From Bellilinea sp040754815 (GTDB lineage: Bacteria; Chloroflexota; Anaerolineae; Anaerolineales; Anaerolineaceae), in contig JBFMBX010000001.1 of NCBI GenBank assembly GCA_040754815.1, positions 558,001 through 622,000 on the forward strand: DNA of 64,000 bases. The letters are read 5' to 3'. Positions within the stretch are counted from its first letter, which is position 1; the number at the start of each line of letters is the position of its first letter. Shown piece by piece: positions 42,175 through 50,683 of the stretch. The notes under the pieces are model-generated. The model searched no databases. It was given only the letters and a program-made list of their open reading frames with translations, and was not told the DNA's origin. The position numbers and the translations under genes were made by a program.

Positions 42175-42555
42175 ATGTTTCCGCCTGTCATCCCGTTAAT
42201 CCTGCTGGATGGGGTTATTTTGCTGCTGGTTACCTTTCTCGGCTTCGCCACACACGCCACCTCGCTGGCCGGCGGCCGCTGGTTGACCACTTTTTTGCCG
42301 ATGCTGATGGGGTGGCTGCTGGCAGGCTGGCTAGGAGGTCTCTTTCATCCCCAATTCAACACGGAGTTACGCTCCATTTGGAAAGTCCTTCCCGCCGCAG
42401 CGCTGGCAGCCCCTTTGGCCGCCATCTTGCGTGGATTGTGGCTTCAAAACGTGGTAATGCCCGTTTTTGCGCTGGTAATGATGGCTTTCTCGGCGCTCGG
42501 TTTGTTGATGGGGCGGTTGTTCTGGTTTGGAGTGGTCACTAGAAAGCGGGGTTAA
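42175..42555 (+). CDS. DUF3054 membrane protein
   Basis: 126 residues from the ATG at 42175, with AGGTGAGGAG upstream (a GTG at 42160 lies inside that ribosome site). Four membrane helices; VTFLGFATHATSLA and FLPMLMGWLLAGWL are typical DUF3054 blocks. Its stop is immediately followed by the ATG of the ECF sigma gene, implying coupling. Function unknown. Confidence 0.85.
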   Translation: MFPPVIPLILLDGVILLLVTFLGFATHATSLAGGRWLTTFLPMLMGWLLAGWLGGLFHPQFNTELRSIWKVLPAAALAAPLAAILRGLWLQNVVMPVFALVMMAFSALGLLMGRLFWFGVVTRKRG

Positions 42556-43170
42556 ATGGACGAGGCTTTATTAATCAAGGATGCGATGCGCGGAGATCTG
42601 GACGCGTTCAATCGGCTGGTACTTGCCTACCAGCAGATGGCCTTCAACCTCGCTTACCGCATGTTGAATGACGACGCGGCCGCGGAAGATGCAACCCAGA
42701 CCGCCTTCATATCCGCCTACCGAAACTTAAAACAATACCGCGGCGGCTCGTTCCGCGCGTGGGTGATGCGCATGGTCACCAATGCCTGTTACGATGAACT
42801 GCGTCGGCGCCAGCGCCGCCCCTCCGTATCACTGGAACCGGTTAGCGCCGAGGATGACGAAGAAATCGAATCCCCGGCATGGCTGGCCGATCACAATCCT
42901 CAGCCGGATGAAGAGATGGAAACCCGCGAACTGGAAGCCGCCATCCAGCATTGCATTCAAGACCTGCCCGAGGAATTCCGTGCCGTGGTCATTTTGGTGG
43001 ATATTCAAGGAATGGATTACAACGAGGTTTCACAGGCGATTGGCAAACCTCTCGGGACGATTAAAAGTCGGGTTGCCCGCGCCCGTTTGCGCCTGCGAGA
43101 ATGCCTTTCCGGTTTTGTGGAACTTTTACCCTCAAAATTCCGTCTTGGAAAAGAGGCTGAAATAGGATGA
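42556..43170 (+). CDS. RNA polymerase ECF sigma factor
   Basis: 204 residues. Region 2: YQQMAFNLAYRMLNDDAAAEDATQTAFISAYRN (quoted only as the diagnostic AAEDATQTAFISAY and following FRAWVMRMVTNACYDELRRR). Region 4: LPEEFRAVVILVDIQGMDYNE and helix-turn-helix ending GTIKSRVARARLRLRE. Stop overlaps the next gene (ATGA). With the downstream membrane protein it forms a typical ECF sigma/anti-sigma unit of envelope-stress type. Confidence 0.95.
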   Translation: MDEALLIKDAMRGDLDAFNRLVLAYQQMAFNLAYRMLNDDAAAEDATQTAFISAYRNLKQYRGGSFRAWVMRMVTNACYDELRRRQRRPSVSLEPVSAEDDEEIESPAWLADHNPQPDEEMETRELEAAIQHCIQDLPEEFRAVVILVDIQGMDYNEVSQAIGKPLGTIKSRVARARLRLRECLSGFVELLPSKFRLGKEAEIG

Positions 43171-44063
43171 AAGAGCAGTTGAATTCGAATGATTTGATTC
43201 TGCTCTCCGCTTATCTGGATGGAGAGGTCAACCCGCGGGAAAAAGCGCGGGTTGAGGCGTTGCTCCAATCCGACCAGCAGGCAAAAGAAATCTACGAATC
43301 CTTATTGAAAACAAAAACGGTGCTGCGCAATGCGCCGCTCCGCAAAGTCCCGCGCAACTTTACTCTCAGTGCGGCTGTGGTTCAGCCTCGCCGACCTTTG
43401 ATTCTCATCCCCGCTTTGCGCTTCTCTTCCGTGCTGGCGACTCTGGTCGCCGTGTGGATGTTTATCGGCCAGTTATTACCCGGCTGGAGCGCACGTCCGT
43501 TCCTCGCCAGTGAGCCGGTAACGGAAATGCAGGCCGTTTCTGAAGCGGAAACCGAACGAACTTTCGCCCTCCCAAGCGATTCACAGCAAACACCACCTGT
43601 GGTTTATTGGGGCGGTCCGCCTCAACCCCCGGCAACCGGCATGGGCGGTGCCGGCATTGCACCGGGCTGCCCGGATGCCTTTTGCGGCGGAGCACCCGAT
43701 GTTCCTTACGCTGAGGGTAGGGGCGGCGGGAGTGAAGAACCGACTTTCAAAGCCCAGGGGATGCCTGCGGCAGGTGAAGGCGCCATACAGCTCAATCCCG
43801 TGCCCACCCAAATCGAACCCTTGCCGTTAGAAGGCAGCGGCCCCATTTTGGGCGTGCGGCCAGCCGAAGAAGCCGGCAAAGCCCTACCCACCCCCACAAC
43901 AAGTCAGCCCGTACCTGCCGGGCAGGTTGAAGAACCTCTCCTCGTCGAGAGTGGTGGAGAAAGTACCCGGCCTGATGCCGGTTTACTGGCGGGTGCAGGT
44001 CTGCTGCTTCTGGCAGCCGGTTTGTGGTTGGTTTCCGTTTTGCTCAAACGCAAGATTTCATGA
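43167..44063 (+). CDS. Membrane anti-sigma factor, probable
   Basis: 298 residues. A short cytoplasmic domain (LILLSAYLDGEVNPREKARV, about residues 8-50) resembles anti-sigma domains but lacks the His/Cys zinc site. A membrane helix follows (FSSVLATLVAVWMFIGQLL), then a long Pro/Gly-rich extracytoplasmic region and a second helix near the C-terminus (AGLLLAGAGLL region). It is translationally coupled to the sigma gene, and its stop overlaps the Nudix ATG by 4 bases. Confidence 0.75.
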   Translation: MKEQLNSNDLILLSAYLDGEVNPREKARVEALLQSDQQAKEIYESLLKTKTVLRNAPLRKVPRNFTLSAAVVQPRRPLILIPALRFSSVLATLVAVWMFIGQLLPGWSARPFLASEPVTEMQAVSEAETERTFALPSDSQQTPPVVYWGGPPQPPATGMGGAGIAPGCPDAFCGGAPDVPYAEGRGGGSEEPTFKAQGMPAAGEGAIQLNPVPTQIEPLPLEGSGPILGVRPAEEAGKALPTPTTSQPVPAGQVEEPLLVESGGESTRPDAGLLAGAGLLLLAAGLWLVSVLLKRKIS

Positions 44064-44566
44064 GTTCCGCAACCTACCGCTACTGCCCGCAATGCGCAAC
44101 CCAACTGGAAGTGCGCACGGTTTTCGGCAAAGCCCGTCCTGCTTGCCCGCAATGCGGTTTCATTTACTTTGCCGATCCCAAAGTTGCTGCCGGCGTGCTG
44201 ATCGAACAGGATGATCAGGTTTTGCTCGTCCGCCGCATCAACGAACCACTGCAAGGGCTTTGGAGCATTCCCGCCGGATTTGTGGATGCCCACGAAGATC
44301 CCCGGCAGGCCGCCCTGCGCGAATGCCTGGAAGAAACCGGCTTGCAGGTCAAAATTACCGGCCTTGTGGATGTCATCAACGGCCGCGAACACGAACGCGG
44401 GGCGGATATTGTCATCATCTACCGCGCCGTTGTGATTGGCGGCACCCTTCGGGCCGGTGATGACGCCGATCAGGTTGCTTTTTTCCCGCGCAGCAATTTG
44501 CCGCCGCTGGCTTTCCGCGCCACCCGGCGGGTTTTGGGTATTATGGAGTCCGAAACCGAATCGTAA
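44060..44566 (+). CDS. Nudix hydrolase with N-terminal zinc ribbon
   Basis: 168 residues from the ATG at 44060. A zinc ribbon (RYCPQCATQL ... PACPQCGFIYF) precedes the Nudix fold with the box GFVDAHEDPRQAALRECLEE-TG. This layout is common in NADH pyrophosphatase-related Nudix proteins. It would hydrolyse a nucleoside diphosphate derivative. Third gene of the sigma/anti-sigma operon by overlap. Confidence 0.9.
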   Translation: MSSATYRYCPQCATQLEVRTVFGKARPACPQCGFIYFADPKVAAGVLIEQDDQVLLVRRINEPLQGLWSIPAGFVDAHEDPRQAALRECLEETGLQVKITGLVDVINGREHERGADIVIIYRAVVIGGTLRAGDDADQVAFFPRSNLPPLAFRATRRVLGIMESETES

Positions 44567-44704
44567 TGCCCTCTTTCAGCCCGCAGAACAGACAACCCCC
44601 CGATTAAAGCAGGCAGTTTGCACATCAATTGACACAAAAATTGTTAGCAGATTGAATGGTCTGCGTAGTTTTATTTTTAATGTTCCGTGCTATCATTAAT
44701 AACA

Positions 44705-46357
44705 ATGGCGGAACATGCTGATCGCATATTGATTGCTGAAAGCGATCCTGTAATTGCTGACTTTATTACACGTCAGACGCTGCAGGCTGCCGGCTATCAG
44801 GTCTATCAGGTCACGGATGGTGCCAGCGCGCTTTCGCGGGCGGTTCAACTCGTGCCGGACGTGCTGCTTGCCGATCTGGAACTGCCCGGCCTGAGCGGTA
44901 AAGATTTGCTGGTCGGCTTGAACTCACAGGGCCTCAATATCCCCGTCATCTTGATTGCCAGGAAAGGCAGCGAAAACGAAATCATTCAGGCGTTTCGGCT
45001 GGGTGCCGCCGATTACCTGATCTGGCCGGCACGAGAAGGTGAGGTGCTTTCGGCGGTGGAGCGCAATCTTTCTCAGGTCAGGGAACGAAGAGAACGGGAA
45101 CGGCTGGCCGCTCAGTTGCAACAAACCAATCAGGAACTTCAACAGCGCATTCGCGAACTGACCACCATCTTCACCATTGCCAAAGCGGTTACTTCAATCA
45201 CCGACCAATCGGCACTGTTTGAGAAAATACTGGAAAGCGTTACTCAGATCACACATGCCGATATCGGTTGGTTCTTGATGCGCGAGGAAAGCAGCAAAAA
45301 TTTTGTCCTGGTTGCCCAGCACAAACTCCCCCCTTCGCTCAATGTACGCCTCAATCAGGTCTGGGATGACGGCATTAGTTCACTGGTGGCCATGTCGGGG
45401 GAATCGTTGAGCATTCACGGTGAACCGCTCAAACGGTTCAAAGTGGCGGCTCTCGGTCAGGCAGCCTTAATTATCCCGGTCAAAGTCTCCAAACAGGTGG
45501 TTGGGCTGCTGGCTCTCATCCGGCGCAAGGCAGATCCCTTCCGCGAAAATGAACAGCGGCTGGTCGAATCAATTGCCGACTTTGCCTCGATTTCGCTGGT
45601 GAATGCAAAATTATTCCGAATTATGGAAGATCGTGCCCGCCAGCAGCAGGCACTGGCTGAAAGCGCACTGACCGGTGAAAAAATCACCATCGAATTGCTC
45701 GATAAGGTCAAAAAAGAAATCCGGCAAGCGGTTGAAATTCAATACGGCGCCCTGGAACGGCTGGCGCAGGACCCCACTGTGCGCTGGTCAACGGCTCAAC
45801 GCGAGAACCTCACCACCCTGCGTCAAACGCTCGACACTTTGAATCATCTGAGTGAAGCAATCACCCCCATTCAAATGCCGCGCAGTCAGCGCCCCTCACG
45901 CGAGGTCAATTTGAGTGAACTCATTCGCGTGACTACTTCACATTTTTTACCCTTTTCTCAGAAGAGCAATCTTTCTCTGATTACCGAACTGCCCCCCCAG
46001 CCGGTTTATGTAAGCGGTGATGAACGGCAAATCGCTCAAATATTGAATGGGCTGGTCAGTAATGCCATCAAATACTGCAATAATGGCGGACAGATTCGCA
46101 TTAAACTGGAAAAAACCGACGGCAAGGATGCTCACCTCATTGTCAGTGACAGCGGTCCCGGACTGGATGCACAGATTGCAGCAGAACTTTTTGAAGGCGA
46201 AGGCCGCAGTGAACAAACCCAACCGCGCCGCTTTGGCGGGTTGGGAGTGGGAATGAAATTCATCAAAGAAATGGTCACGCGACATAATGGTAAAATTTGG
46301 GTGGAAAGCAAGCCGGGGCAAGGTACCCGCTTTCATATCACGCTGCCCGCCCGTTAA
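44705..46357 (+). CDS. Receiver-GAF-ATPase sensor protein lacking a recognisable H-box
   Basis: 550 residues from the ATG at 44705. Receiver-like domain (1-120) with Asp-57 at the phospho-acceptor site (LLADLELPG) but the usual conserved Thr and Lys replaced (LIARKG, LIWPAREGE). A coiled coil (125-160), a GAF domain (160-300), a helical linker (305-400) and a HATPase_c domain (415-548, GLGVGMKFIKEMVTRHNG) follow. The helical dimerisation region (VEIQYGALERLAQDPTVR) shows no His in an H-box context. TATCAT ends 8 bases before the ATG, so the mRNA may be leaderless. Confidence 0.85.
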   Translation: MAEHADRILIAESDPVIADFITRQTLQAAGYQVYQVTDGASALSRAVQLVPDVLLADLELPGLSGKDLLVGLNSQGLNIPVILIARKGSENEIIQAFRLGAADYLIWPAREGEVLSAVERNLSQVRERRERERLAAQLQQTNQELQQRIRELTTIFTIAKAVTSITDQSALFEKILESVTQITHADIGWFLMREESSKNFVLVAQHKLPPSLNVRLNQVWDDGISSLVAMSGESLSIHGEPLKRFKVAALGQAALIIPVKVSKQVVGLLALIRRKADPFRENEQRLVESIADFASISLVNAKLFRIMEDRARQQQALAESALTGEKITIELLDKVKKEIRQAVEIQYGALERLAQDPTVRWSTAQRENLTTLRQTLDTLNHLSEAITPIQMPRSQRPSREVNLSELIRVTTSHFLPFSQKSNLSLITELPPQPVYVSGDERQIAQILNGLVSNAIKYCNNGGQIRIKLEKTDGKDAHLIVSDSGPGLDAQIAAELFEGEGRSEQTQPRRFGGLGVGMKFIKEMVTRHNGKIWVESKPGQGTRFHITLPAR

Positions 46358-46391
46358 ATCGGTATAATTCAAAAGAGGCGCAAACCCTTTC

Positions 46392-48320
46392 ATGAATAAT
46401 ACAAACAAAGACCAGACCATCCTCGTTCTGATAACCGATCCGCAGATTACCTATCTGTTGGAGAGAGTACTCCAGTCTGCCGGTTATGGTGTGGTGCTTC
46501 AAAACGATATCGAAGCCGCTTTTCAATTCACTGAAGATAACCGCCCCTCGCTCATCATCCTCAGCGAAACTCTGAACGACGGCAAAGGTCTGGATGTTGC
46601 CGGTAAATTCATTCATCAATTCCCTGCCATCCCTATTGTTCTGCTGGTTCAAAAAGATTCTCCCGAACTTTTGAAGAAAGCCCTGCGCCTTGGGGTAAGC
46701 GATTACCTGTGCCTGCCCTTGCGTACCGAGGATATTCTTACCTCGGTTCAGGAAAGTCTGAATAAAGTTCGCCAATCGCGGGAATGGGTGTTACTGGAAG
46801 CCCGCCGTGCCACCGACCGGCTGCGCCGCCGGGTGGATGAACTGGAAACCCTCGCCAGACTGGGTCAGTCCATCACCTCATCGCTCAATTCCGACGAGGT
46901 CCTCTCCGCAATTGTTGAAGCAGCAGTGGAGTTAACCGGCGCAGAAGAAGGCAGCCTGTTACTGCTGGATGAGGAAAGCGGCGAGTTATACATGCGCGCA
47001 GCAAAGAATTTTCAGGAAGATTTTGTGCGCACTTTTCGCCTGCCCATTCAGGACACCCTGGCAGGCTCAGTGCTTCGCACCGCCCAGCCGGTCGTTCTGG
47101 ATGAAAGCACCCCCCAAAAAATCAAAACTTCCTATCTCGTTCATGCGCTCATTTATGTGCCGCTCAAAGTGCAGGACCGGGTTTTTGGGGTGCTGGGGGT
47201 TGATAACCGCCACAGCCGCCTGCCGTTCCACAAACGGGATATCAACCTGCTTTCCACGCTGGCGGAATACGCCGTCATTGCTCTACAAAACGCCCGTCTG
47301 TTTGATGAAACACAGGCCGAACGCAACAAACTGGAAACCATTCTGAAGAAAATTCAAGACGGCGTTATTGTCATTGGTCAGAACCGGGAGATCATCCTGA
47401 TCAATCAGGTTGCGGAGACTGCACTGGGCATCCATCACATGAATGTGGTCGGCAAACCCTACCGCGAAGTCATCAGCCAGCCGGAACTGCTGGAATTACT
47501 GGATACCAGCACACGCAGTCTATCCAACCGCACCGAACTGGTTGTTGAGGACGGGCGGGTGTTCGGCGCTCAACGCACCCCTATTCCAGATGTGGGCATT
47601 GCCTTGACCCTCCACGATATAACCTACCTCAAGAAACTCGACCGCATCAAGAGCGAGTTTGTCAGTACCGTCTCGCACGACCTGCGTTCACCGCTGACCG
47701 CCATTTTGGGCTATGCCGAACTGATCGAGCGAGCCGGCCCGGTCAACGAATTGCAGCAGGAATTTATCCGCCGTGTGCAAACCAGCGTGCAGAACATCAC
47801 CCATCTGGTGGACGATCTGGTCAATTTAGGCCGCATCGAAGCCGGTTTTGACACCCGCAAGGAAACTTTTGACCTGCGTCAGATACTCGATCTGGCTGCC
47901 GATAACTTCCGCAAGGCACTGGCACGCAAAGGCAATACCCTGGAAATCAAACTCCCCTCCCCAATGCCTCCGTTCTACGGCAACCCCGTCCAGATTCGTC
48001 AAATGTTCGAACACATGATTGATAATGCCATCAAGTATTCTCAACCGGGGGGTAAAATCGAAATCTACGGCGAAATGGAACAGAATCAAATCATCCTGCA
48101 AGTCAAGGATGAAGGGATTGGCATTCCCTCTGTTGATTTACCGTTCATTTTCGACAAGTTCTACCGCGCCAGCAATGTAAACAGTGAAGTCGCCGGCACC
48201 GGTTTGGGGCTAGCCATCGTCCGTTCGATTGTAGAAAGCCACGAAGGACGCATCTGGGTCGAATCCACCGTCGGGCAGGGCACAACCTTCACCATCGTTC
48301 TGCCGATTCTGGAAAGTTAA
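46392..48320 (+). CDS. Hybrid receiver-GAF-PAS histidine kinase with degenerate receiver
   Basis: 642 residues: receiver-like (1-120) with Ser-58 where the phospho-Asp should be (LIILSETLND), coiled coil, GAF (150-310, ELTGAEEGSLLLLDEESG), PAS (320-415), HisKA with an intact H-box (VSTVSHDLRSPLTAILGYAE, near 430) and HATPase_c (540-640, DNAIKYSQPGG, GTGLGLAIVRSIVESHEG). It follows the previous sensor by 34 bases with GAGGCG upstream. The kinase end looks active; the receiver probably acts as a partner-binding domain. Confidence 0.9.
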   Translation: MNNTNKDQTILVLITDPQITYLLERVLQSAGYGVVLQNDIEAAFQFTEDNRPSLIILSETLNDGKGLDVAGKFIHQFPAIPIVLLVQKDSPELLKKALRLGVSDYLCLPLRTEDILTSVQESLNKVRQSREWVLLEARRATDRLRRRVDELETLARLGQSITSSLNSDEVLSAIVEAAVELTGAEEGSLLLLDEESGELYMRAAKNFQEDFVRTFRLPIQDTLAGSVLRTAQPVVLDESTPQKIKTSYLVHALIYVPLKVQDRVFGVLGVDNRHSRLPFHKRDINLLSTLAEYAVIALQNARLFDETQAERNKLETILKKIQDGVIVIGQNREIILINQVAETALGIHHMNVVGKPYREVISQPELLELLDTSTRSLSNRTELVVEDGRVFGAQRTPIPDVGIALTLHDITYLKKLDRIKSEFVSTVSHDLRSPLTAILGYAELIERAGPVNELQQEFIRRVQTSVQNITHLVDDLVNLGRIEAGFDTRKETFDLRQILDLAADNFRKALARKGNTLEIKLPSPMPPFYGNPVQIRQMFEHMIDNAIKYSQPGGKIEIYGEMEQNQIILQVKDEGIGIPSVDLPFIFDKFYRASNVNSEVAGTGLGLAIVRSIVESHEGRIWVESTVGQGTTFTIVLPILES

Positions 48321-48376
48321 TCCCGGACAGCCCGATTTTGTGAATTGTCTCTGTTCTCTTTTTCCAGCAGAGGCAC

Positions 48377-48437
48377 TGGCGGGTTAAAGCAAGCCTCCGC
48401 CGGGGGCGGTGAGGTAACCCGGCGGAGGCATTCGCCA
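48377..48437 (+). ncRNA. Structured element with two exclusive foldings before two strong ribosome sites
   Basis: A perfect 12-base stem (48393-48404 with 48418-48429) is enclosed by TGGCG/CGCCA (48377-48381 with 48433-48437). Alternatively GGGTTA (48381-48386) can pair with TAACCC (48415-48420), disrupting both stems. The outer arm ends where the ribosome site AAAGGAGG (48437-48444) begins. No U-tract follows the stem, so a plain terminator is less likely. It matches no RNA class I know. Confidence 0.45.
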
Positions 48438-48452
48438 AAGGAGGAGACAGCG

Positions 48453-48537
48453 ATGAGCTAAATTTGGAGGTGTCCGGATGTCTGCGTCTCCATGCGTTAT
48501 CATACCGCAAAGGTCAGACATTGTTTATTGTTGTTAA
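48453..48537 (+). CDS. Candidate dipeptide ORF and 19-codon small ORF in tandem
   Basis: AAAGGAGG with 8-base spacing precedes ATG-AGC-TAA (48453-48461), a two-codon ORF. GGAGG (48466-48470) with 7-base spacing then precedes an ATG at 48478 encoding MSASPCVIIPQRSDIVYCC, stop at 48535-48537. Both ribosome sites are better than those of many real genes here. No homology is recognised; the ORFs could be chance or the remnant of a gene. Confidence 0.25.
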
Positions 48538-48565
48538 TCACAGGTTTTGGATGACCTTATTCACA

Positions 48566-48982
48566 TTACAAAGCCCGTAAAAAGTCACGAACGAACATGA
48601 CAGCCTCATGCTCATCTTGATACATTTTGATTTGAAAACGGGGATGATCGTTGCCGAGAATCATTTTCGAGACCGCCGCTCCGGCTCGATAACAGGCAAA
48701 CACCGGTTTTTCCAGCATCAGTGCCAGCGCAATTTCATAACCGACCCCGTGAGAGGGCGTGCTGACTTCGGCAATCAGGGCATCACATTCTTTCACCCAG
48801 TTAACATCACGGCGGTATACCTCCCGTGGGTCAATGACCACTTCCATATCCATCACACGCGGACTGGCAAGAATCGCGGTCGGCACATGGTGGCCATCTT
48901 CCAGCAAAGCGCGCACAATGGCGGCATATACGGGTTGGTCTTTTCTTCCGCCGGTGATTGAGCAAGAAAAATAAAGGTTCAT
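48566..48982 (-). CDS. Nucleoside 2-deoxyribosyltransferase-like protein
   Basis: 138 residues. MNLYFSCSITGGR opens the Rossmann-like fold, DALIAEVSTPSHGVGYEIALA holds the catalytic Glu in the family pattern, and KPVFACYRAGA follows. Related enzymes transfer deoxyribose between bases or hydrolyse deoxynucleoside monophosphates (DNPH1/RCL). It is a monocistronic minus-strand gene between the sensor operon and the LysM gene. Confidence 0.85.
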   Translation of the reverse strand: MNLYFSCSITGGRKDQPVYAAIVRALLEDGHHVPTAILASPRVMDMEVVIDPREVYRRDVNWVKECDALIAEVSTPSHGVGYEIALALMLEKPVFACYRAGAAVSKMILGNDHPRFQIKMYQDEHEAVMFVRDFLRAL

Positions 48983-49104
48983 TTTGAAGTGGAAATTCCT
49001 GATCAGGATAATTTAAAAAAATTTTACTCGCTTTTTTTACACCGAAAAATCAATTTCTGGCATACTTATTGCATATCGTATTGAAATTGCCCCCGAATCT
49101 TCGC

Positions 49105-49133
49105 TTGACGCAGGAAAATGCTTATGCTAGTAT
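49105..49133 (+). promoter_or_regulatory. Promoter of the LysM lipoprotein gene
   Basis: TTGACG (49105-49110), 17-base spacer, TAGTAT (49128-49133). The leader contains a hairpin with outer arms CTGAGG/CCTCAG (about 49156-49195) that ends next to the ribosome site AGAAGGAGA. Confidence 0.6.
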
Positions 49134-49209
49134 GAATGGAAGTGATTAATCATCCTGAGGAAAGTTTACACGAAATTCGGGAATTCGTAACCTCAGAAGG
49201 AGAATGAAG

Positions 49210-49866
49210 ATGAAAAAGAACCTTTTTGTTGTGGCGCTCATTTCAGTTTTGGTGATGGTGAGCATGGCCGCCTGCACGCGTTCGGCCACCACCAAACAAC
49301 CCGGCGAAGCCACCGCCACCTCGGAAATTCCGTTCCCGATTGCAACAGTGGATCCTAACCAGCGATTGACCGAAATTGTCCAGCAAACGCAGGCCGCACA
49401 ACAAACACCTTCTCAGCCTCAGGAAGTCACACCGCAGGCCACCATCGCTGAAGCCACCCCCATCATCGTGGCAACGAATACACCCGTACCCCAGCCGACC
49501 AGCACCCTGCCGGTATTGCCTACACTGAGCCGGCCCGAAACCTACACCCTGCAAAAAGGTGAATGGCCCATCTGCATCGCCCGGCGCTACAATCTGGATC
49601 TCAATGCCTTCTTCTCAGCCAATAACCTGAACATGAATTCCCGGCCTGCCGAAGGCACCGTGCTGAAGATTCCGGCAACCGGCAGCTGGACGTCTGGCCC
49701 GCGCGCCCTCAAAGCCCACCCCGCCGATTACACCGTGCAGGCAGGTGATACCATCTACTCAATCGCCTGTGATTTTGGGGATGTTGATCCGATGGCCATC
49801 GCGGTGGCCAATAACCTGCAGGCCCCCTACACCCTCAAAGCCGGCACGGTCATTCGCATTCCGTAA
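49210..49866 (+). CDS. LysM-domain lipoprotein
   Basis: 218 residues from the ATG at 49210 (AGGAG eight bases upstream; the ATG at 49204 is too close). Signal peptide with lipobox VSMAAC (Cys about 21), a Thr/Gln/Pro-rich linker to about residue 110, then two LysM modules: YTLQKGEWPICIARRYNLD and YTVQAGDTIYSIACDFGD, each ending in LKIP/IRIP. It probably binds peptidoglycan or a similar N-acetylglucosamine polymer at the cell surface. No catalytic domain is present. Confidence 0.9.
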   Translation: MKKNLFVVALISVLVMVSMAACTRSATTKQPGEATATSEIPFPIATVDPNQRLTEIVQQTQAAQQTPSQPQEVTPQATIAEATPIIVATNTPVPQPTSTLPVLPTLSRPETYTLQKGEWPICIARRYNLDLNAFFSANNLNMNSRPAEGTVLKIPATGSWTSGPRALKAHPADYTVQAGDTIYSIACDFGDVDPMAIAVANNLQAPYTLKAGTVIRIP

Positions 49867-49965
49867 AGCCAAAGCCGCAAACTGAACGCCTTGCAATGGT
49901 ACAATACCTGGCGGGGGTTAACCCCGCCATTTTCCATTTCCTTCCCTGAAAAAGAAAGGTGCAGA

Positions 49966-50502
49966 ATGAATTTCTCTATTCTCCAACGTGAAAAAATTTA
50001 TCAGGGACGCGCTTTCGGGGTTGAGAAAGTGCATTTGAAGTTACCTGACGGCACCATTCACCCTTATGACCTTGTCCGGCACAGCGGCTCGGTGACCATT
50101 GTGCCGCTCGATGAACACGGCAACATTCTCTTCGTAAGGCAATACCGTATCGGTGTTGGGGAGGAATTGCTCGAATTACCCGCCGGTGTTCTCAATGACG
50201 GTGAAGACCCGCAGGAATGCGCCGCGCGTGAAATTCGCGAAGAAACCGGCATGGCCGCCGCAAAACTCACACGATTGGGGGATTTTTACCTGGCCCCCGG
50301 TTATTCCAGCGAACACATGGTCATTTTTCTGGCAAGCGGTCTTTACCCCGCCCCGCTGGAACAGGATGCCGATGAATTCTTAGAACTGGTTTCAATTCCG
50401 GCCATGCAGGCACTGGAAATGGCGCAAAACGGCGAACTGCGTGACGCAAAATCACTGGCCGCCTTGATGCTGGCGCAAAAGCATTTGCAGGGTGAGTTGT
50501 AA
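49966..50502 (+). CDS. nudF: Nudix hydrolase, ADP-ribose pyrophosphatase type
   Basis: 178 residues from the ATG at 49966 (AAAGG upstream). The Nudix box is GVLNDGEDPQECAAREIREE-TG with the downstream GDFYLAPGYSSEHMVIFLA block typical of ADP-ribose pyrophosphatases. It converts ADP-ribose to AMP and ribose 5-phosphate. A plus-strand terminator lies about 110 bases downstream. Confidence 0.88.
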   Translation: MNFSILQREKIYQGRAFGVEKVHLKLPDGTIHPYDLVRHSGSVTIVPLDEHGNILFVRQYRIGVGEELLELPAGVLNDGEDPQECAAREIREETGMAAAKLTRLGDFYLAPGYSSEHMVIFLASGLYPAPLEQDADEFLELVSIPAMQALEMAQNGELRDAKSLAALMLAQKHLQGEL

Positions 50503-50613
50503 ATATGACAGGAAACATACAAATTAAATGACCAATATAACTTACCCTTATGTGCAAGAAAAGATACACTCTTTTAGATGAATGTCTGGACACGCACAGT
50601 TATTGAACCTTAA

Positions 50614-50652
50614 AACAGCCTGACTTTCACGGCAGAAAGCAGGCTGTTTTTG
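50614..50652 (+). terminator. Terminator upstream of PFOR
   Basis: AACAGCCTG and CTTTC pair with GAAAG and CAGGCTGTT (one bulged A, loop ACGGCA), followed by TTTTT. It lies 110 bases after nudF and about 30 bases before the PFOR start, so it may end nudF transcripts or attenuate PFOR. Confidence 0.85.
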
Positions 50653-50683
50653 AGATTTCTATCATCTCAATGTGGAGTTAATC

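Noticed and set aside
48377..48437. Cyclic-di-GMP (GEMM) riboswitch
   Set aside because: Short look-alike stretches (AAGCCTCCG, GGTAACCC) occur, but the helix order and the GGGACGCAAAGC core are missing.
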